In this document: piece by piece, positions 16,182-23,523 of the stretch
Layout of the letters: every line of letters begins with the position of its first letter
Position numbering within the stretch: position 1 is the first letter of the stretch
Assembly: GCA_029259115.1 (NCBI GenBank)
Contig: JAPDJO010000076.1
Coordinates: 1 to 64,000 of the forward strand
Source of the DNA: Thermoplasmatota archaeon
GTDB lineage: Archaea > Thermoplasmatota > E2 > DHVEG-1 > B18-G2
Direction: 5' to 3'
Length of the DNA stretch: 64,000 nt
Notes under the pieces: generated by a model
What the model was told of the DNA's origin: nothing
Database searches by the model: none
Seen by the model: only the letters and a program-made list of their open reading frames with translations
Program-made: the position numbers and the translations under genes

Positions 16182-18643
16182 AAAAATCTCTTCTCTGGTT
16201 AGCTGCGATATTAATTTCATTTTCTCCACTTTATTTATTATATGTAAATGAACCCCCAAATGTAGAGATTGGGCTTTTTACGGTATTTGTGGCGACATTT
16301 CTTCTTATATTTTCCGATTATAGATTCGAAATGGGTAGTAAAACATCAATTTTCCTTCTAATTCCTTCACTCATCGTAGTTTTCCTACTCGACTTTCCCT
16401 TCAACATAGGCTTTATAATGCTATCAATAGCTATCATTCTAAATATAGCGTTATCTTATGTTGGTATACTTGAGAAAATACAGAAACTAGTCAGTGGCAT
16501 TTTTCTCAGCGGCATTTTACTACTAATCGTGTATGCCTTTTATCCGCTATATTCTGTGATATTCTCTCGCTACCATAGAGTCGACATTTTGAATAATCTC
16601 TTTTCTGGATTGCTTCATCTTTTCGGAATCCAATCAAGCGTTAATAATAATCTAATTTACATCCAAACGTATAACCAAACCTTCCCCTTTACAGTGACAT
16701 GGGAGAAATTATGCATCCTCATCTGGTTAAATCTTTTCTTAATATTTTTATTCATCTCCTTTCTATCGTTCAACAAAAAGAGATTTCTCAGAAATCTTGG
16801 GATATTCATCCTGATAGCTTTGTTTTACTCAGTATTCAGACTTCTCCTCACTACGATAATTTACTCCCAAAACTCCAAACTAAGTACATTCTGGGATACA
16901 AACCTAGCCCTTTTAACCTTTATACCTCTCTTCATCCCCCTTTCTTTACTTATAAAAACTAATGAGGTAAAAATCGATATGTCTTTCGGAAAGATCAATA
17001 AAAAAACATCTGTAACCATGTTGACACTCTTCCTATCGATATTCTTCCTAATAGGATCAATAGCTTTTGAAGATCCTGGAATAAGGAAATCTGGAAAAAT
17101 TCTCATAGATGAGGTTCATAGCGATTGGGAGGATACAACAAGAGAGATGGATAAAGAATGGTATGGTATGCTGTCAACCTACAATTACTACTGTTGGGCC
17201 AAGTGGTTGGATGTTTACTATGATGTTGATATAAACACCAACAGAAGCTTGACTTATGACTTGCTGAAGAATTACGATATTTTAATAATAAAATGCCCTA
17301 CTAGTCTATTTTCAGATAAAGAAATTGATGCCATTCTTAGATTTGTGAAGGAGGGCGGCGGACTCTATCTTATAGGTGATCACACCAACGTATTTGGAAT
17401 GAATTTTTACTTAAATCAAATCTCGAAAAAATTAGGAATAGAATTTAAGACGGACGCAACATATGAGCTGAACACAGGATCATTATCTGTATATAAACCC
17501 CCTTCTTTATTTGCACATCCGATTGTTAAAAATATTAATAAATTCGAATTTCAAACATCTTGCTCATTAAATGCACCTCTGTTTTCAGAGAACGTCATAA
17601 TAGGCTATGGTTTACTTGGTGAGCCTGGGACCTATTCAACAGAAAATTTCTTTAGAGAACCACTCTCTTCACCAGATGTAGAATATGGGTTACTTCTCCA
17701 GACAGTAGCTCTCCAGTATGGTAAAGGAAGAGTGGTTGCGTTTACAGATAGTACATGTTTTTCTAACTTCTGCGTATTTATGGATGGATACAGAGAATTT
17801 AACCTTGGAGTTATAGAATATCTCAATAGGATAAACGCCTACAACTACGTCAACACCCTGTTTGTGATAGCTTTTATCATTCTCCTTATAGTCTCGATAA
17901 TCTTTATCAAGGAGGAAAAAGTGGGGAAAATAGTATCTATCTTCTTTTTCTCTACATCGATCGCGTTTGCAACATCGGCACCCCTTTTTGATTACATTAA
18001 CTCAATTAACTACGAGCTGCCAAGCATAGAAGAGCACCCAATGGTATGTTTTGATATGGAACATTCAGGAATAGAAATATCTCCATATGCCCATATGGAA
18101 CTCCACGATCCTGCGGATGTGTATAACACATTCTTTGTATGGACTCAAAGAGTTGGATGGATGCCCTCGGTGGAGAAAACGATAGAGAAATCTATTGAAA
18201 AGGGAGATGCTATAATTATCATAAATCCAAACAAATCATTCAGCGATGGAGAAATTGAAAAGATTAGAAAATATGTCGAGGAAGGAGGAAGATTATTAGT
18301 TTTAGACTCCATAAGAAATAAGGATTCCACTGCAAATCAAATTTTAAATACATTTAACATGGAGTTATCCACGGAAACATCGAACTTATCTCTGAGATGT
18401 GATAACTCTAGTATAGGGAATATCACGATTCCATATCTCTCAATCATCGGTGGGGACGTTAATTTTTCCTTCAATAACAACACCTATATTTCTATTAAGG
18501 AGTTTGGAGAAGGAAAAATCGTGGCAATAGTTGATTCCTATACGTTTAGCGATGAGGTTATGGGGGATGTCTTTACTGAGCCAGATGAGAAACTCAGAGC
18601 AATATATGATGTAGAATATTACATACTCGAAGCTTCTAATTAA
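16178..18643 (+). CDS. giant membrane protein with exported amidotransferase-like domains (paralog B)
   Basis: 821-residue paralog of the preceding protein with the same plan: N-terminal membrane block (residues 5-290), then a domain with DILIIKCPTSLFSDKEIDAI and GGGLYLIGDHTNVFG (about 360-410). A second membrane block follows near 565-610, then a second domain (AIIIINPNKSFSDGEIEKIRKYVEEGGRLLVLDS, about 675-710). The shared spacing shows an ancestral tandem duplication, yet the sequences have diverged widely. FGKGRV/YGKGRVV-type segments before D-S/T in both proteins (FGDTTTF in A, FTDSTCF in B) look like the end of each first domain. It overlaps paralog A by 4 bases. No catalytic triad is evident. 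Not a recognised transporter; role unknown. Confidence 0.7.
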   Translation: MKKSLLWLAAILISFSPLYLLYVNEPPNVEIGLFTVFVATFLLIFSDYRFEMGSKTSIFLLIPSLIVVFLLDFPFNIGFIMLSIAIILNIALSYVGILEKIQKLVSGIFLSGILLLIVYAFYPLYSVIFSRYHRVDILNNLFSGLLHLFGIQSSVNNNLIYIQTYNQTFPFTVTWEKLCILIWLNLFLIFLFISFLSFNKKRFLRNLGIFILIALFYSVFRLLLTTIIYSQNSKLSTFWDTNLALLTFIPLFIPLSLLIKTNEVKIDMSFGKINKKTSVTMLTLFLSIFFLIGSIAFEDPGIRKSGKILIDEVHSDWEDTTREMDKEWYGMLSTYNYYCWAKWLDVYYDVDINTNRSLTYDLLKNYDILIIKCPTSLFSDKEIDAILRFVKEGGGLYLIGDHTNVFGMNFYLNQISKKLGIEFKTDATYELNTGSLSVYKPPSLFAHPIVKNINKFEFQTSCSLNAPLFSENVIIGYGLLGEPGTYSTENFFREPLSSPDVEYGLLLQTVALQYGKGRVVAFTDSTCFSNFCVFMDGYREFNLGVIEYLNRINAYNYVNTLFVIAFIILLIVSIIFIKEEKVGKIVSIFFFSTSIAFATSAPLFDYINSINYELPSIEEHPMVCFDMEHSGIEISPYAHMELHDPADVYNTFFVWTQRVGWMPSVEKTIEKSIEKGDAIIIINPNKSFSDGEIEKIRKYVEEGGRLLVLDSIRNKDSTANQILNTFNMELSTETSNLSLRCDNSSIGNITIPYLSIIGGDVNFSFNNNTYISIKEFGEGKIVAIVDSYTFSDEVMGDVFTEPDEKLRAIYDVEYYILEASN

Positions 18644-18657
18644 TTATAACTAAAAGT

Positions 18658-18915
18658 GAATGCTGTAAGAATGAGTCTTTGATCTTAGTAGATAGAGGAC
18701 CCTGGTATAAATGAGCTCTATAGAGATTGGGATTGAGATACGTTCGTCAAACCCTTGGAGAAAGGAGTGTTATAGAACAATGGTGTAGTCTGTTCAAAGC
18801 TAGAGTAAAACGATTCTGGAAAAGATTTCCATATCACAGCTTACTGGATAGTATTAAAACTTGGACAATAGTGTGGTGTGCCATCTATAATCTATGCTGG
18901 AGGTGGGAAAGTTGA
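18658..18915 (+). pseudogene. C-terminal remnant of an IS6-like archaeal transposase
   Basis: Reads ECCKNESLILVDRGPWYK, stop, AL, stop, then RLGLRYVRQTLGERSVIEQW and FKARVKRFWKRFP in one frame. This is the second-Asp to Glu part of archaeal IS6-like DDE transposases (DRGPWY..., GERN..E.W, RTK.F). Two internal stops (TGA and TAG) and loss of the whole N-terminal half show it is dead. The ORF track shows only the last 62 codons. The right flank AAGTTGACAG resembles the bases just after the intact transposase ORF at 56152. Confidence 0.75.
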
Positions 18916-18940
18916 CAGTGTCAGCAAAAGTGAGATAAAA

Positions 18941-18950
18941 TTTTATATAT
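18941..18950 (+). promoter_or_regulatory. TATA-box candidate of SPL-peptide copy 2
   Basis: TTTTATATAT, 23 bases before the ATG at 18973. This favours that ATG as a near-leaderless start over the ORF-track ATG at 18949, which lies inside the box. Confidence 0.5.
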
Positions 18951-18972
18951 GAGAGAATATATACTCTTATTG

Positions 18973-19347
18973 ATGGTTAAAAGGAGAGTTGGCATAGTCG
19001 TATTATCAATTCTTCTGGTGATATTATCCTACCATACTTTGATAACTCCAGTCAGTACAACGAGAGCCATTTTACATAAAGGTAACCAACCACATCCGCT
19101 TTTCAAAATAAGAGCATACACTGCTGCAGAAAAAAATCTCCCAGAAATAGATGCAAAATATCTAAATAAGATCTCTATCATTTCGTCGTTAATATGGCTA
19201 AGCCATCAGAAGTTCACTCACAATCAAAAACATGCTACATTAGTACCACCTACGTGTAACTGTAAAACAGGTCCTATAAGTTGCTTCTGCTGTATTCTCG
19301 GCACAACTTTAGCCTGCTTCCGCCATACGGTTTGGTGCAACATGTAG
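18973..19347 (+). CDS. small exported peptide, SPL[FY]xIR family, Cys-rich tail (copy 2)
   Basis: 124-residue exported peptide from the preferred ATG at 18973 (MVKRRVGIVV). It has a signal segment at residues 5-25, then the family motif in a variant form, HPLFKIR, near residue 42. The block AKYLNKISIISSLIW follows near 65-80, then a tail with eight cysteines (CNCKTG, SCFCC, ACFR, WCNM). The tail is unrelated to that of copy 1 apart from Cys content. The IS6-like remnant lies just upstream. The stop is 9 bases from the stop of the convergent secreted amidotransferase-like gene. No enzyme for thioether or other RiPP chemistry is adjacent, so disulfide bonding is the default guess. Confidence 0.65.
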   Translation: MVKRRVGIVVLSILLVILSYHTLITPVSTTRAILHKGNQPHPLFKIRAYTAAEKNLPEIDAKYLNKISIISSLIWLSHQKFTHNQKHATLVPPTCNCKTGPISCFCCILGTTLACFRHTVWCNM

Positions 19348-19355
19348 AAACAATG

Positions 19356-20744
19356 TCAGACAAACAGAAGAGTCACATTGTCCCAAACAGAATTCCCATA
19401 TTTATCGTATGCCTTCGCCTCTATTCTATGTTCCCCCTTTAAATTCTTTTTAATTTTCCACTCGAACGGAGCAGAGGTAGCTGTATGCTCTAAGTTGCCA
19501 TCAAGATAAAATTCCACCTTTTTACCCCCCTCTACGTATGCTACTACTGTTATATCTCCAATAATAACCGTCTTACCGATTCTCGCTAAAATCCTTTCTA
19601 AAAGTTTCCCTGTTTTGATCTCTTTGTCATTTACATACAGCCTGTAAATCATTTTGCCTTGAGGTTTTGTTATAAAGACCATCAATTCGTTACATGGAGG
19701 AAGATCCTCATCTGGAACTTTTGCTAGCCATGCCACAACTCTTCTGTGAATCCACCAATTTTTACTCATGTTCAATGTTGTACCATTATACCAAGCGTAT
19801 ACTATTCTTGGAATGCCCAGGGTATTTCTTCCAAAGAACTCTTTTATGGTCCCATTTACCATTACAGGAATCTCAGGATGGGATGAAAGCAGAACAATTC
19901 TCCCACTATTGTTATATGTTGTTGCGATACCTGCAAATTGCCCTTTGATATCAGTCTTTATCACCCTATCCTTTATCCATCCTATCAAAGCTTTCTTCCA
20001 GAAATGTATAGGTTTAGTTTCCATTAGCTCCTCATTGTATATCAGAAGAGGTGTAATTTTACCTAATCTAGAGTCATTAGAATCTGCTATATACATTCCC
20101 GCGCCGCCGCCGTAAGAGATGTTAAATACATCCTTCTCAAAAGGTAGAAAAATTGGATTGTTAACTTCTCTATTTATTCTAACTTCTATTGGTATTTGAC
20201 CGAATCTTGGACTTACCCACTCAGACTCTTTCAACAAATATTGCAACTCCCCATCAAAGTCATCATTTAGATATATGTTAGCTATTCTGAGCACGCCTTT
20301 GTTCACCTCTTTTTCGAACCAATTATCGGGATTCTCATAACCCTGAGATGCCAAGAATGCTCCTGCACACACGCCATAAAAACCTTTTCCATCTGATAGG
20401 AATCTTTTAATAGCTTTCCTAAAATTTGGATTTTTCCCATCTTTGAGATATGATCTGTAGTTTGCTCCAGCGATAAAGACATCGTAATCCTTTAAAATGG
20501 AATAAAAGCCCTTAGATCTTACTTCTTCATAACTCAACTCGTGCACCTCGAATCTGTATGACTTGTTATGAATTCTCCAAGCATAATTTAGAGACAGTTT
20601 GAGAGATTCATCCGAACCCGTTCCTTTAGGGTAAATAGCAACCTTTATTATTCTCTCATTGAGATTTCCTGTGGAACTATGGACTATCAGTGTGGAGAAG
20701 ACGAAAGAGACGGCAATCAATAGAGATATTATCCTGATCCACAT
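19356..20744 (-). CDS. secreted glutamine-amidotransferase-like (BPL_N-type) protein with Ig-like tail
   Basis: Exported protein of 462 residues starting at the ATG at 20744. The longer ORF-track start would extend it through the promoter region. Residues 4-22 form a signal peptide. Residues 33-330 resemble the biotin-protein-ligase N-terminal, class I glutamine-amidotransferase-like domain. It has DVFIAGANYRSYL, nucleophile elbow YGVCAGAF with Cys126, and a C-terminal LLSSHPEIP providing the His-Pro-Glu of the triad. Unlike the two giant membrane paralogs, this copy keeps potential catalytic residues. Residues 385-462 form an Ig-like fold (VEFYLDGNLEHTA ... EHRIEAKAYDKYGNS). It is divergent from SPL-peptide copy 3 and convergent with copy 2. 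The substrate is unknown. Confidence 0.75.
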   Translation of the reverse strand: MWIRIISLLIAVSFVFSTLIVHSSTGNLNERIIKVAIYPKGTGSDESLKLSLNYAWRIHNKSYRFEVHELSYEEVRSKGFYSILKDYDVFIAGANYRSYLKDGKNPNFRKAIKRFLSDGKGFYGVCAGAFLASQGYENPDNWFEKEVNKGVLRIANIYLNDDFDGELQYLLKESEWVSPRFGQIPIEVRINREVNNPIFLPFEKDVFNISYGGGAGMYIADSNDSRLGKITPLLIYNEELMETKPIHFWKKALIGWIKDRVIKTDIKGQFAGIATTYNNSGRIVLLSSHPEIPVMVNGTIKEFFGRNTLGIPRIVYAWYNGTTLNMSKNWWIHRRVVAWLAKVPDEDLPPCNELMVFITKPQGKMIYRLYVNDKEIKTGKLLERILARIGKTVIIGDITVVAYVEGGKKVEFYLDGNLEHTATSAPFEWKIKKNLKGEHRIEAKAYDKYGNSVWDNVTLLFV

Positions 20745-20766
20745 ATCACTAATAATTTCTACTTGA

Positions 20767-20780
20767 TTAAATATATATTT
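20767..20780 (-). promoter_or_regulatory. TATA-box candidate of the secreted amidotransferase-like gene
   Basis: On the minus strand this reads AAATATATATTTAA, 22 bases ahead of the ATG at 20744. It supports that start and a leaderless mRNA, and back-to-back with the box at 20819 it makes a divergent promoter region. Confidence 0.45.
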
Positions 20781-20818
20781 TATCATACAATTACTTTCAC
20801 AAGAGTTAAAACAAAAGA

Positions 20819-20830
20819 TTTTTATATAAT
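20819..20830 (+). promoter_or_regulatory. TATA-box candidate of SPL-peptide copy 3
   Basis: TTTTTATATAAT about 28 bases before the ATG at 20858. A weak GGTGATC Shine-Dalgarno lies between. Layout matches that of copy 4. Confidence 0.5.
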
Positions 20831-20857
20831 AAAAACCAATATAAATTTGGTGATCTA

Positions 20858-21295
20858 ATGAATGTAAGACTTGCAGTAACTGGGATGGTGATGATTTCCC
20901 TGATAATCTTTGCAGGTCTAGGAGTAGCAATGACCAAATCCAAAACAGAAGAAAAAGTTTCACCATTATATAAGATCAGAACACTTCAGTCAATAAAAGA
21001 AAAAGTCAGCACACTGAAAGCATCCTACTTAAGTAACAGAATCTTTGTTTGGTCACTGCTGAAATATTTACTTGAAAGATATAAGGAAAACCATCAAGAA
21101 TTTTCTACCGTGTGTTCCATATGTAAGACAAGAGGCTGCAGACTATCCCTACCACTGGATGATGGGAGAGAGGATCTATCAACGAGAGAATATTTCTGTA
21201 AAACATATGTAAAGTGCAAACCGCCAGTAGGCTTGCAGAACCATCAGATGATTTCTAGAGTAATAGCACCTTCATACTGCATAAAGTGCCTATAA
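20858..21295 (+). CDS. small exported peptide, SPL[FY]xIR family, Cys-rich tail (copy 3)
   Basis: 145-residue exported peptide. It has a signal segment (residues 5-24), then KVSPLYKIRTLQSIKEK (33-49) and ASYLSNRIFVWSLLKYLL (54-71). The tail holds eight cysteines (STVCSICKTRGC, FCKTYVKC) and ends ISRVIAPSYCIKCL. Copy 4 shares the leader almost word for word and the ending SRV.. PSYCIKC, but the central tail differs. Copies 3 and 4 are therefore a recent tandem duplication with fast divergence of the middle. Start ATG 20858 is set by GGTGATC. The leader also contains Arg in the IR of the motif, a plausible processing site for Arg-specific proteases; this is speculative. Confidence 0.7.
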   Translation: MNVRLAVTGMVMISLIIFAGLGVAMTKSKTEEKVSPLYKIRTLQSIKEKVSTLKASYLSNRIFVWSLLKYLLERYKENHQEFSTVCSICKTRGCRLSLPLDDGREDLSTREYFCKTYVKCKPPVGLQNHQMISRVIAPSYCIKCL

Positions 21296-21370
21296 TTTAA
21301 TCAGGAGCAATTTCCTTACCTCTTTTGATCATCTCTTCAATTTGTGAATCATTTTATAAAATCAAATAGA

Positions 21371-21380
21371 AATTTTTATA
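21371..21380 (+). promoter_or_regulatory. TATA-box candidate of SPL-peptide copy 4
   Basis: AATTTTTATA, the same 10-mer as upstream of copy 1 on the other strand. A GGTGA Shine-Dalgarno (21404-21408) precedes the ATG at 21414. Confidence 0.5.
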
Positions 21381-21413
21381 GTACCAAAAACAAATATCAA
21401 ACTGGTGAGAACA

Positions 21414-21809
21414 ATGGATATGAAGTCTATAATTCTTGTGTCTATAATAATGGTATCCTTTCTATTTGCCAGCCTAGCAAATGCCTTCTCAACAGAACGC
21501 ACAGAGAAGAAAGTCTCACCCCTATTCAAAATCAGAACCCTACAATCTATAGAGGATAAGACTATCAATCTAAAGGTAGACCACCTAAAGGAAAGGATTT
21601 TCATTTGGTCACTACTGAAGTTCCTAATCGAGAACAGAGGAGAAGGGCGAATTTTAGAAGGATTCACTGTTACTTGGATATGCACATACAACTGTAAATC
21701 TGTATATACTCCTGTATGTCCAGGAATAACAAGGCATTCACAAATTCAACAACCTCTCATTTCCAGGGTTGCGACGACCCCATCATACTGTATAAAGTGT
21801 CCATCTTGA
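21414..21809 (+). CDS. small exported peptide, SPL[FY]xIR family, Cys-rich tail (copy 4)
   Basis: 131-residue exported peptide from ATG 21414. The ORF-track GTG at 21405 lies inside the Shine-Dalgarno GGTGA and is unlikely. It has a signal peptide ending near ASLANA, then KVSPLFKIRTLQSIEDK and DHLKERIFIWSLLKFLI. The tail has five cysteines (WICTYNC, PVCPG) and the copy-3-like ending SRVATTPSYCIKCPS. The DNA upstream also resembles that of copy 3. It closes the accessory island; the next gene is housekeeping. Family function unknown. Confidence 0.7.
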   Translation: MDMKSIILVSIIMVSFLFASLANAFSTERTEKKVSPLFKIRTLQSIEDKTINLKVDHLKERIFIWSLLKFLIENRGEGRILEGFTVTWICTYNCKSVYTPVCPGITRHSQIQQPLISRVATTPSYCIKCPS

Positions 21810-21867
21810 CAGAATTAAAACCTCTATTACCAGTCGCAATCTTTTAGATTAGAGAATCCATAAATGA

Positions 21868-22809
21868 ATGGTGTACGAACCAGAGAACAATCCAAAATAT
21901 ACCTTTATGGAAAAGAACCCTTCCTTTTATAGTAGATACTTGAACATAGATAACAGTGAGGCATTCTTCAATTACATGCTAAAACCGATAAAACCCTCTG
22001 TGAGAATAAATACTCTGAAAGCAGATATGGATGAGGTTGTCGAGAGACTAAGTGAAGATTTTGAACTTGATAATATAAAATGGTGCAAAGAAGGATTTTA
22101 CATAAATACAAACAATTTTGGAGGCATAATCGAGCATAGACTCGGCATAATATTCCCTCAAGAAGCAGCATCCATGATTCCAGCAAATTTAATGGAGCTA
22201 AGATCAAAGATGAAGGTTTTAGATTTATGTGCTGCGCCAGGCGCAAAGACTACGCAGATAGCTCAGTACATGGAAAATGAGGGATGTGTAATAGCAAACG
22301 ATCCAAATGCAAGAAGGATAAATATACTCATATCCAATCTCCAGAGATGCGGAGTTTTGATAACTAGGGTGACAAAGAAAGATGGTAGATACTTTTCCAG
22401 ATATGAGGAAAGATTCGATGCAGTTCTTGTCGATGCCCCTTGTAGCAATGTTGGAATGATAAGAAAGAACTTCAAGTATCTGAAGTTTTGGAGAGAGAAG
22501 GAAATAGGATATCTATCGAATTTGCAAAAATCTTTGATCTTGGCTGGATACAGGGCTTTGAAACCTGGAGGAATCTTGATCTATTCAACCTGCACTCTGG
22601 ATCCGTTGGAAAACGAAGAAGTCGTAAATCACTTGTTGGTGAATACTGATGCTGATATAGAGAGTATAGATCTCCCTATCAACAGAAGAGAACCTTTTCT
22701 CAAGTTTGAAGATAAAATTTATACGAGTGAGGTTAAAAGATGTTTGAGAATACATCCGCAGGATAATGATACAGAAGGCTTCTTTGTTGCAAAGATAAGA
22801 AAACCCTAG
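21868..22809 (+). CDS. NSUN/Sun-family RNA (cytosine-5) methyltransferase
   Basis: S-adenosylmethionine-dependent RNA m5C methylase of 313 residues. The N-terminal 70 residues are the family's small RNA-binding region (FNYMLKPIKPSVRINTLK). The SAM site is LDLCAAPGAKTTQIAQ near 110, with VIANDPNARR. DAVLVDAPCSNVGMIRKN near 195 carries the PC motif, and IYSTCTLDPLENEEVV near 245 carries the TC catalytic cysteine. A short gap precedes the PUA-like gene that follows, its usual archaeal partner. Whether the target is tRNA or rRNA cannot be told. The start at ATG 21868 is weak but the next in-frame ATG is far inside the fold. Confidence 0.9.
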   Translation: MVYEPENNPKYTFMEKNPSFYSRYLNIDNSEAFFNYMLKPIKPSVRINTLKADMDEVVERLSEDFELDNIKWCKEGFYINTNNFGGIIEHRLGIIFPQEAASMIPANLMELRSKMKVLDLCAAPGAKTTQIAQYMENEGCVIANDPNARRINILISNLQRCGVLITRVTKKDGRYFSRYEERFDAVLVDAPCSNVGMIRKNFKYLKFWREKEIGYLSNLQKSLILAGYRALKPGGILIYSTCTLDPLENEEVVNHLLVNTDADIESIDLPINRREPFLKFEDKIYTSEVKRCLRIHPQDNDTEGFFVAKIRKP

Positions 22810-22817
22810 GTGATAAG

Positions 22818-23261
22818 ATGAGCGAAACAAAGGAGAAGATAATGAAGTATCTAAGGGAGCAGTATGGTGTCGAAAATATAGACTTTGAAATTAAGGAAAA
22901 GGAGAATAAAAAGCTCTATGCCTTTAAGAAATGCGAGGATATAGATATTGAAGAGCATAGGCATTTCAATGGTTTGTACTTCGGTAGACTCTGTAAAGAT
23001 GGGTTAAGATTGTCTATAGAAGGTTCTTTCCTTATAGGAAGAATAGCGAAATATGGTGTAATTGATCTAAATAGAGAGGAAGCAGAGAGATGGTTATCTG
23101 GTGAAAATCTAAAAAGGAAGGAAAAAGGATACGTTATATTGAGATGGAGATCTTATTATCTGGGTTGTGGAAAAGGAGATGGAAAGATGATTAAGAATTT
23201 TGTACCAAAAGAGAGGAGGTTGACCCATGGAGATAAAAGAGTTTCAAAGAAAGATGCATGA
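22818..23261 (+). CDS. PUA-like RNA-binding protein (COG3270-type) next to the RNA methylase
   Basis: 147-residue protein resembling the PUA-like domain found at the C-terminus of NOL1/NOP2/Fmu methylases but encoded separately in archaea. LYFGRLCKDGLRLSIEGSFL and VIDLNREEAERWLSGENL are the recognisable stretches, followed by GYVILRWRSYYLGCGKGD. It lies 8 bases downstream of the methylase, preceded by a GGTGA Shine-Dalgarno, and its 3' end overlaps the MazG gene by 35 bases. It probably targets the methylase to its RNA; that is an inference from family habit and operon position. Confidence 0.75.
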   Translation: MSETKEKIMKYLREQYGVENIDFEIKEKENKKLYAFKKCEDIDIEEHRHFNGLYFGRLCKDGLRLSIEGSFLIGRIAKYGVIDLNREEAERWLSGENLKRKEKGYVILRWRSYYLGCGKGDGKMIKNFVPKERRLTHGDKRVSKKDA

Positions 23262-23523
23262 GATTTATGGGGAAAGAGACAAAAAGAGAGGAATAGAGAA
23301 GACATACATGTGGGTAATAGAGGAAATAGGAGAGCTTGCTAGAGCGATAAGGAAATCGAATAGAGGAGAAATCGAGAACGAGTTTGCAGATGTCGTAGCC
23401 TGGATATTTTCTCTTGCAAATCTCCTTGAAATAGATATCGAGGATACACTCAAGAAATACGCTGCTGTCTGTCCAAAATGCAAGAAAAACCCATGCGGAT
23501 GTGAGGAGGGTTGGAAGAGTTAA
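23227..23523 (+). CDS. MazG-like nucleotide pyrophosphohydrolase
   Basis: 98-residue protein of the all-alpha NTP pyrophosphatase type. The metal-binding helices are visible as [10 protein letters not shown] (ExxE) and [18 protein letters not shown] (ExxxD), the MazG signature. The C-terminus carries a four-Cys cluster ([11 protein letters not shown]) that may bind zinc. It would cleanse non-canonical or excess nucleoside triphosphates. The start ATG 23227 is preceded by GAGGTTGACCC inside the previous gene. Its stop abuts the convergent gyrA stop. Confidence 0.85.
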   Translation: MEIKEFQRKMHEIYGERDKKRGIEKTYMWVIEEIGELARAIRKSNRGEIENEFADVVAWIFSLANLLEIDIEDTLKKYAAVCPKCKKNPCGCEEGWKS

